Origin: W0P28-013 sp963593685
GTDB taxonomy: Bacteria > Bacteroidota > Bacteroidia > Bacteroidales > Paludibacteraceae
Length of the DNA: 10,572 nucleotides
Direction: 5' to 3'
Assembly: GCA_963593685.1 (NCBI GenBank)
Contig: CAVBBP010000069.1
Span: forward strand, 1-10,572
The notes beneath the pieces are model-generated. The model searched no databases and was not told the DNA's origin. It worked only from the letters and a program-made list of their open reading frames with translations. Below are positions 6,910-10,572 of this stretch, one piece after another. A program made the translations under genes and the position numbers. Positions within the stretch are counted from its first letter, which is position 1, and every line of letters starts with the position of its first letter.

Positions 6910-7929
6910 ATGGGCAAAACAAATACAAATTTGCATGCCGCAAATAAAGCCAAAAATGACGAATTCTACACGCAGTTGGACGATATTGCGAAGGAACTCA
7001 AGTACTACAAAGACTATTTTCGCGACAAGGTCGTATTCTGCAACTGCGACGACCCTTACGAGAGCAACTTCTTCAAGTATTTTGCGCTCAATTTCAATGC
7101 GTTAGGGCTGCGCAAACTGATTGCCACTTGCTACAATGGCTCGCCGGTGTCGGGCAACGAGTTGCTGTTGGACTTTGGCACAACCGTCGACGACCCCAAG
7201 AAAATTGCCTACAAAGTGGAGATAACCGAGGTATCGGACAAGAACGGCGACGGCGCCATCAATCTTGCAGATATTCAGTACCTTATGCAGAACGACAAGA
7301 ATGTTATCTCTATTTTGCACGGCAATGGCGATTTCCGCAGTCCCGAGTGTGTAGAACTGCTCAAACAAGCAGACATAGTAGTAACCAATCCGCCGTTCTC
7401 TCTCTTCCGTGAGTATGTGGCGCAGTTGGTTCAATATGAAAAGAAGTTTATCATCATTGGTAACCTAAATGCGATTACCTATAAGGATATTTTTTCTCTT
7501 ATTAAGCAGAATTGTATATGGATGGGAATGACAATGAATGGTACGGGGCAACATTGGTTTAAGGTTCCGGATAGTTATACAAATGGACGAATAGAAGTGC
7601 GCGATGGTGTGCGTATGGCGACAATCGGGAGTGCGTGTTGGTTCACTAATGTAGATAACCCCCGCAGGCACGAAGAACTTATTTTGTACAAAACCTATAC
7701 ACCGGAGGAGTTTCCTGCTTACGATAACTATAATGCTATAGAGGTAAAGAGAGTAGCAGAGATACCGATTGATTATGAGGGCGTTATGGGCGTGCCTATT
7801 ACTTTTTTGGATAAATATAACCCGAATCAATTTGAGATAATCAAGTTTAGAAAGGGTGATGACGATAAGGATTTAACAATAAAAGGAAAATCTCCTTATT
7901 TTCGCATACTCATTCGCCGAAAGCGGTAA
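6910..7929 (+). CDS. EcoRI-family adenine-specific DNA methyltransferase
   Basis: Enzymes of this family transfer a methyl group from S-adenosylmethionine to adenine N6, in the type member at GAATTC. The product has 339 residues, close to M.EcoRI. It carries the family's N-terminal KNDEFYTQ motif (residues 16-23), a CNCDDPYESNFFKYF block near 45-59, and the catalytic motif IV N160-P-P-F163 followed by SLFREYV. The ATG at 6910 is the only plausible start: the first stop upstream in frame is at 6883-6885, and family similarity begins within the first residues. A GAATTC site occurs inside the gene at 6961, in the conserved DEFY codons. No EcoRI-type endonuclease gene is adjacent, so it may be orphan or work with neighbouring genes. 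Composition drops sharply after about 7440. True target specificity is unknown. Confidence 0.87.
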   Translation: MGKTNTNLHAANKAKNDEFYTQLDDIAKELKYYKDYFRDKVVFCNCDDPYESNFFKYFALNFNALGLRKLIATCYNGSPVSGNELLLDFGTTVDDPKKIAYKVEITEVSDKNGDGAINLADIQYLMQNDKNVISILHGNGDFRSPECVELLKQADIVVTNPPFSLFREYVAQLVQYEKKFIIIGNLNAITYKDIFSLIKQNCIWMGMTMNGTGQHWFKVPDSYTNGRIEVRDGVRMATIGSACWFTNVDNPRRHEELILYKTYTPEEFPAYDNYNAIEVKRVAEIPIDYEGVMGVPITFLDKYNPNQFEIIKFRKGDDDKDLTIKGKSPYFRILIRRKR

Positions 7930-7931
7930 AA

Positions 7932-7967
7932 ATTCCGCCATTTTCCTAAAGTTGCGGAATGATTTTT
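7932..7967 (+). terminator. hairpin with T-run just after the methyltransferase gene
   Basis: ATTCCGC at 7932-7938 pairs with GCGGAAT at 7954-7960 across a 15-base loop. A GA then a T-run (7963-7967) follow, starting three bases after the stop codon. The 3' arm is part of the first tandem-repeat copy. It could serve as a modest terminator; the long loop makes that uncertain. Confidence 0.3.
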
Positions 7968-8097
7968 CCTAAAGTTGCGGAATAACTTTTCCTAAAGTTG
8001 CGGAATGATTTTTCCTAAAGTTGCGGAATAACTTTTCCTAAAGTTGCGGAATGATTTTTCCTAAAGTTGCGGAATAACTTTTCCTAAAGTTGCGGAA
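7941..8097. repeat. seven-copy 23-base tandem array with alternating spacers
   Basis: The 19-base core TTTTCCTAAAGTTGCGGAA recurs seven times without a mismatch, starting at 7941, 7964, 7987, 8010, 8033, 8056 and 8079. The four-base spacers alternate strictly: TGAT, TAAC, TGAT, TAAC, TGAT, TAAC. The array is therefore three 46-base units plus a final core. The core has short complementary ends (TTCC...GGAA). The last copy ends two bases before the -33 element of the ATPase promoter. Perfect identity points to recent expansion or active maintenance. It looks like an iteron or operator array rather than CRISPR. Confidence 0.95.
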
Positions 8098-8099
8098 AA

Positions 8100-8131
8100 T
8101 TTGTGCTATTCGATTGTTTTTCATACCTTTG
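8100..8131 (+). promoter_or_regulatory. Bacteroidota promoter of the ATPase gene
   Basis: A -33 TTTG at 8100-8103 and a -7 TACCTTTG at 8124-8131 are separated by 20 bases, a near-ideal match to the Bacteroidota pattern. Transcription should start around 8137, about 19 bases before the ATG at 8156. The promoter lies downstream of the in-frame TTG at 8090, which argues against the longer reading frame. The 23-base array abuts its upstream edge. Confidence 0.75.
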
Positions 8132-8155
8132 CAGTCGAATCGAAAGCCTACAAAT

Positions 8156-9430
8156 ATGATACTTTACAAACAGCGAATAGTAGATGTTTTGCTTGCTCGT
8201 AAACTGCAAGGGAAAGGAGCCGTTTTGTTGGAAGGTCCCAAGTGGTGCGGCAAAACCACAACCGCCAGACGAAAAGTCAAAACTGTGCTCGATTTGGGGA
8301 ATACCGTCGTCTTTCGAGAGGCTCTCGAAATGTACCAAGTCAAGCCGATGACACTGTTGGAGGGTGCAACACCCAAGTTGATAGACGAGTGGCAGAGCAT
8401 ACCCGAATTGTGGGATATGGTTCGCTCCGAAGTGGACAATCGTGGCGAAGTTGCGCAGTTTATTCTCACTGGCAGCAGCACACCCATAGAGTTGGATAAG
8501 TTGCGGCACAGCGGAAATGGGCGCATTGGGCGGTTGAATATGCGTACCATGAGCCTTTGGGAATCGGGCGAATCGACAGGCCGTGTGTCGCTCAACACTC
8601 TGTTCGATGGCGTTGATATTGAGCCGCAGGAAAACACTCTAAATTTGGAGCAAATTGCCTATCTGTTGTGCCGTGGAGGTTGGCCACAGGCTACATTTAT
8701 GAAAGGCGAAGTGGCATTGGATCAAGCGCGCGATTACTACGAAACCATCTACAAGGTCGATATTCTGCGCATGGACAAAATTCGCCGCAATAGCGAGCGG
8801 GCGCGCTTGTTGCTTCGCTCTTATGCTCGCAATGTGGCAACCGCCATCAGTTTCAGTAAAATGGCTGCCGACATCAAGGAGAACGACAATATATCCATTT
8901 CTTACGAAACGATTTCGGATTACATCGATGCGTTGAAAAAACTCTTTGTGTTGGAAGATGCGCCAGCATGGAATCCCAATTTGCGGAGTAAAGCAGCCAT
9001 TCAGTCGTCGGAAATTCGCTATTTTAGCGACCCAAGCATTGCGGTGGCGGCCTTGGGCATAGGGCCAAAAGATTTGGAGAACGATTTGCAGACCTTCGGA
9101 CTGCTATTCGAAAATATGGCAGTACGCGACCTGCGAGTTTATGCCGATGCTTTAGACGGCAACATCTATCATTTTCGCAATGCCGACGGTTTGGAATGTG
9201 ATGCTGTTTTGCATAAGCGCAATGGCTCTTATGGATTGATAGAAATAAAACTCGGTGGTCCAGACAACATCGACAAAGCCGCCGCCACACTGCATACGCT
9301 TGCAGCAAAAATCAACACCGACAAGATGAAAAAACCAGCATTTCTTTTGGTTTTGACTGCCATCGGACAATATGCTTATCGCCGAAAAGATGGCGTGTAT
9401 GTAGTTCCTATCGGCTGTCTCAAACCGTAG
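8156..9430 (+). CDS. AAA ATPase with DUF4143 C-terminal domain
   Basis: The product belongs to the common but poorly understood AAA_14/DUF4143 ATPases. I start it at ATG 8156 (MILYKQR...), giving 424 residues. A TTG-initiated extension from 8090 would run through the promoter. The Walker A loop is G27-PKWC-GKTT35, Walker B is L-I-D77-E78-W-Q, and a sensor-like LTGSSTP lies at 104-110. The C-terminal domain holds D349 in LECDAVL and E363-I-K365, a D...ExK arrangement typical of PD-(D/E)xK nuclease folds. Both ATPase and nuclease-like residues look intact. It has its own promoter beside the tandem array, and the DUF262-HNH gene begins 48 bases after its stop, probably in one transcript. Such proteins are frequent in defence or mobile regions, but the biochemical role of this family is not settled. 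Confidence 0.88.
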   Translation: MILYKQRIVDVLLARKLQGKGAVLLEGPKWCGKTTTARRKVKTVLDLGNTVVFREALEMYQVKPMTLLEGATPKLIDEWQSIPELWDMVRSEVDNRGEVAQFILTGSSTPIELDKLRHSGNGRIGRLNMRTMSLWESGESTGRVSLNTLFDGVDIEPQENTLNLEQIAYLLCRGGWPQATFMKGEVALDQARDYYETIYKVDILRMDKIRRNSERARLLLRSYARNVATAISFSKMAADIKENDNISISYETISDYIDALKKLFVLEDAPAWNPNLRSKAAIQSSEIRYFSDPSIAVAALGIGPKDLENDLQTFGLLFENMAVRDLRVYADALDGNIYHFRNADGLECDAVLHKRNGSYGLIEIKLGGPDNIDKAAATLHTLAAKINTDKMKKPAFLLVLTAIGQYAYRRKDGVYVVPIGCLKP

Positions 9431-9478
9431 CAACGACAACATTTCGAGCAATAATATCGAATTTTAACAACCAAAATT

Positions 9479-10572
9479 ATGAAAATCGAATTACGCCCAA
9501 TCAAAGTGCGCGATTTATGCGCAAGTTACCAAGACCTCTCGGTAAGCGAGGAGGGCATTACGGGCTACGGCGGACGGCTGAATATCCGCCCCAAGTACCA
9601 ACGCGAGTTTGTTTACGACGACAAGAAACGCAATGCCGTGATGGAAACGGTCTGGAACGGCTTCCCGCTCAATGTGATGTATTGGGTGCGTGTGGGCGAT
9701 GACCAATACGAACTCTTGGACGGGCAGCAACGCACCATTTCTATCTGCTCGTTCATTGCGGGCGAGTATATGATGAACTTCGACGGCAACCTGCTCGGAT
9801 TCGACAACATGACCACGGCGCAGAAGAACCGCATTCTCGACTATGAGTTGCAAGTCTATATCTGCGAGGGTACGGACGAGGAGAAACTGCGCTGGTTCCA
9901 GACGATCAATATCGCCGGCGAGAAACTGACCGAACAGGAGATACGCAACGCTATCTATACGGGGCCGTGGACTACACAAGCCAAACGCCGCTTCTCGAAG
10001 ACGGGCTGCGTGGCATACAAGATAGGTTCGGACTACCTCACGGGTTCGCCCATTCGGCAGGACTATTTCGAGACGGCACTGCGGTGGATAGGCGATGCGC
10101 AGGGTATGTCTGTTACGGAGTATATGGCACGCCACCAGAACGACGGCAATGCCGACGAACTCTGGCAGTATTTCCAAGATGTGATACACTGGGTGCAGGT
10201 GCATTTCACCAAACTGTACAAGAAAGAGATGAAAAGCGTAGAGTGGGGGTTCCTCTATAACAAATACCGTGGTACAACATTGACTGCCACTGCCTTAGGC
10301 GAAGAGGTGGCACGCTTGATGCGGGATTCAGATGTGCAGCGTAAGTCGGGTATTTTCGAGTATGTTTTCGACCACGATATCCGCCATCTCGGTATTCGTG
10401 CGTTCGACGACAATACCAAGCGGGAGGTTTATGAGCGTCAAGGCGGTATCTGTCCTCTCTGCGGCAAGCACTACGAGATAGAGCAGATGGAAGCGGACCA
10501 TATCACACCGTGGGTCGAGGGAGGTCGCACCATAGCGGAGAACTGCCAGATGCTTTGCCGCGACTGCAACCG
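9479..10572 (+). CDS. DUF262 (DGQQR) plus HNH endonuclease, 3' end beyond window
   Basis: The frame is open from ATG 9479 to the window edge (364 codons plus two bases), so the C-terminus is missing. The N-terminal DUF262 domain, a ParB/Srx-like fold, shows NIRPKYQREFVY near residues 37-48 and the signature D81-G-Q-Q-R85. In GmrS-like and SspE-type proteins this motif belongs to a nucleotide-hydrolysing site. The C-terminal part is a zinc-type HNH: C325-P-L-C328, D340-H341 in ADHITPW, N355, and C360-R-D-C363-N. The layout is like type IV GmrSD-type nucleases but with a classical HNH instead of DUF1524. A small AT-rich inverted repeat (AATTTT/AAAATT) sits right before the ATG. Downstream of the ATPase gene and probably co-transcribed with it, it likely acts as a DNA nuclease in defence. 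Confidence 0.87.
   Translation, partial: MKIELRPIKVRDLCASYQDLSVSEEGITGYGGRLNIRPKYQREFVYDDKKRNAVMETVWNGFPLNVMYWVRVGDDQYELLDGQQRTISICSFIAGEYMMNFDGNLLGFDNMTTAQKNRILDYELQVYICEGTDEEKLRWFQTINIAGEKLTEQEIRNAIYTGPWTTQAKRRFSKTGCVAYKIGSDYLTGSPIRQDYFETALRWIGDAQGMSVTEYMARHQNDGNADELWQYFQDVIHWVQVHFTKLYKKEMKSVEWGFLYNKYRGTTLTATALGEEVARLMRDSDVQRKSGIFEYVFDHDIRHLGIRAFDDNTKREVYERQGGICPLCGKHYEIEQMEADHITPWVEGGRTIAENCQMLCRDCN

Noticed and set aside
6771..6953. 60-codon minus-strand gene overlapping the methyltransferase start
   Set aside because: It runs through the stem-loops of the leader and into the methyltransferase gene. No promoter lies at the right distance on the minus strand, and I recognise no family.
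7941..8097. CRISPR array
   Set aside because: The spacers are only four bases long and alternate between two sequences. No cas gene is present, and the period of 23 is far too short.
8090..8155. 22-residue N-terminal extension of the ATPase from TTG 8090
   Set aside because: It would be encoded by the last repeat copy and by the promoter itself. The ATG at 8156 follows the predicted transcription start by about 19 bases.

Overview
The window looks like a Bacteroidota chromosome, most likely Bacteroidales. It carries the mreB-mreC-mreD-mrdA-rodA gene order. Its recognisable promoters are of the Bacteroidota type (a -33 TTG/TTTG element and a -7 TAnnTTTG element). Intergenic DNA is rich in short dispersed repeats, and no strong Shine-Dalgarno sequences were seen before the genes. 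All genes found are on the + strand.

Bases 1-6235 hold the rod-shape (elongasome) operon. A Bacteroidota-type promoter at 225-254 precedes mreB (298-1320). A strong hairpin lies between mreB and mreC (1379-2188). A 246-base repeat-rich gap separates mreC from mreD (2435-2935). The last three genes are tightly coupled: mreD overlaps mrdA/PBP2 (2932-4776) by 4 bases, and mrdA overlaps rodA (4760-6235) by 17. Together they specify the MreB filament, its membrane linkers MreC and MreD, and the SEDS polymerase/transpeptidase pair RodA-PBP2 that builds lateral-wall peptidoglycan.

Bases 6236-6909 contain no supported gene. The first part is low-complexity and palindromic repeats, including an inverted copy of a 40-base element also found in the mreC-mreD gap. 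Then come a Bacteroidota-type -7 box (6602-6609) and about 290 bases that fold on paper into at least four successive stem-loops. The last is a perfect 11-bp hairpin ending one base before the next start codon. I read this as a structured 5' leader or a small RNA.

Bases 6910-10572 look like an accessory, defence-type region. It has an EcoRI-family adenine methyltransferase without an adjacent EcoRI-type nuclease (6910-7929). Next is a perfect seven-copy 23-base tandem array (7941-8097) that runs up to a textbook promoter. That promoter drives an AAA ATPase with a DUF4143 C-terminus and a D...ExK nuclease-like motif (8156-9430). Last is a DUF262 (DGQQR) plus HNH nuclease cut off by the window end (9479 onward). 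The possible new biology is the structured RNA leader, the iteron-like array, and the combination of modification enzyme, ATPase and DGQQR-HNH nuclease. A joint function is inference only.
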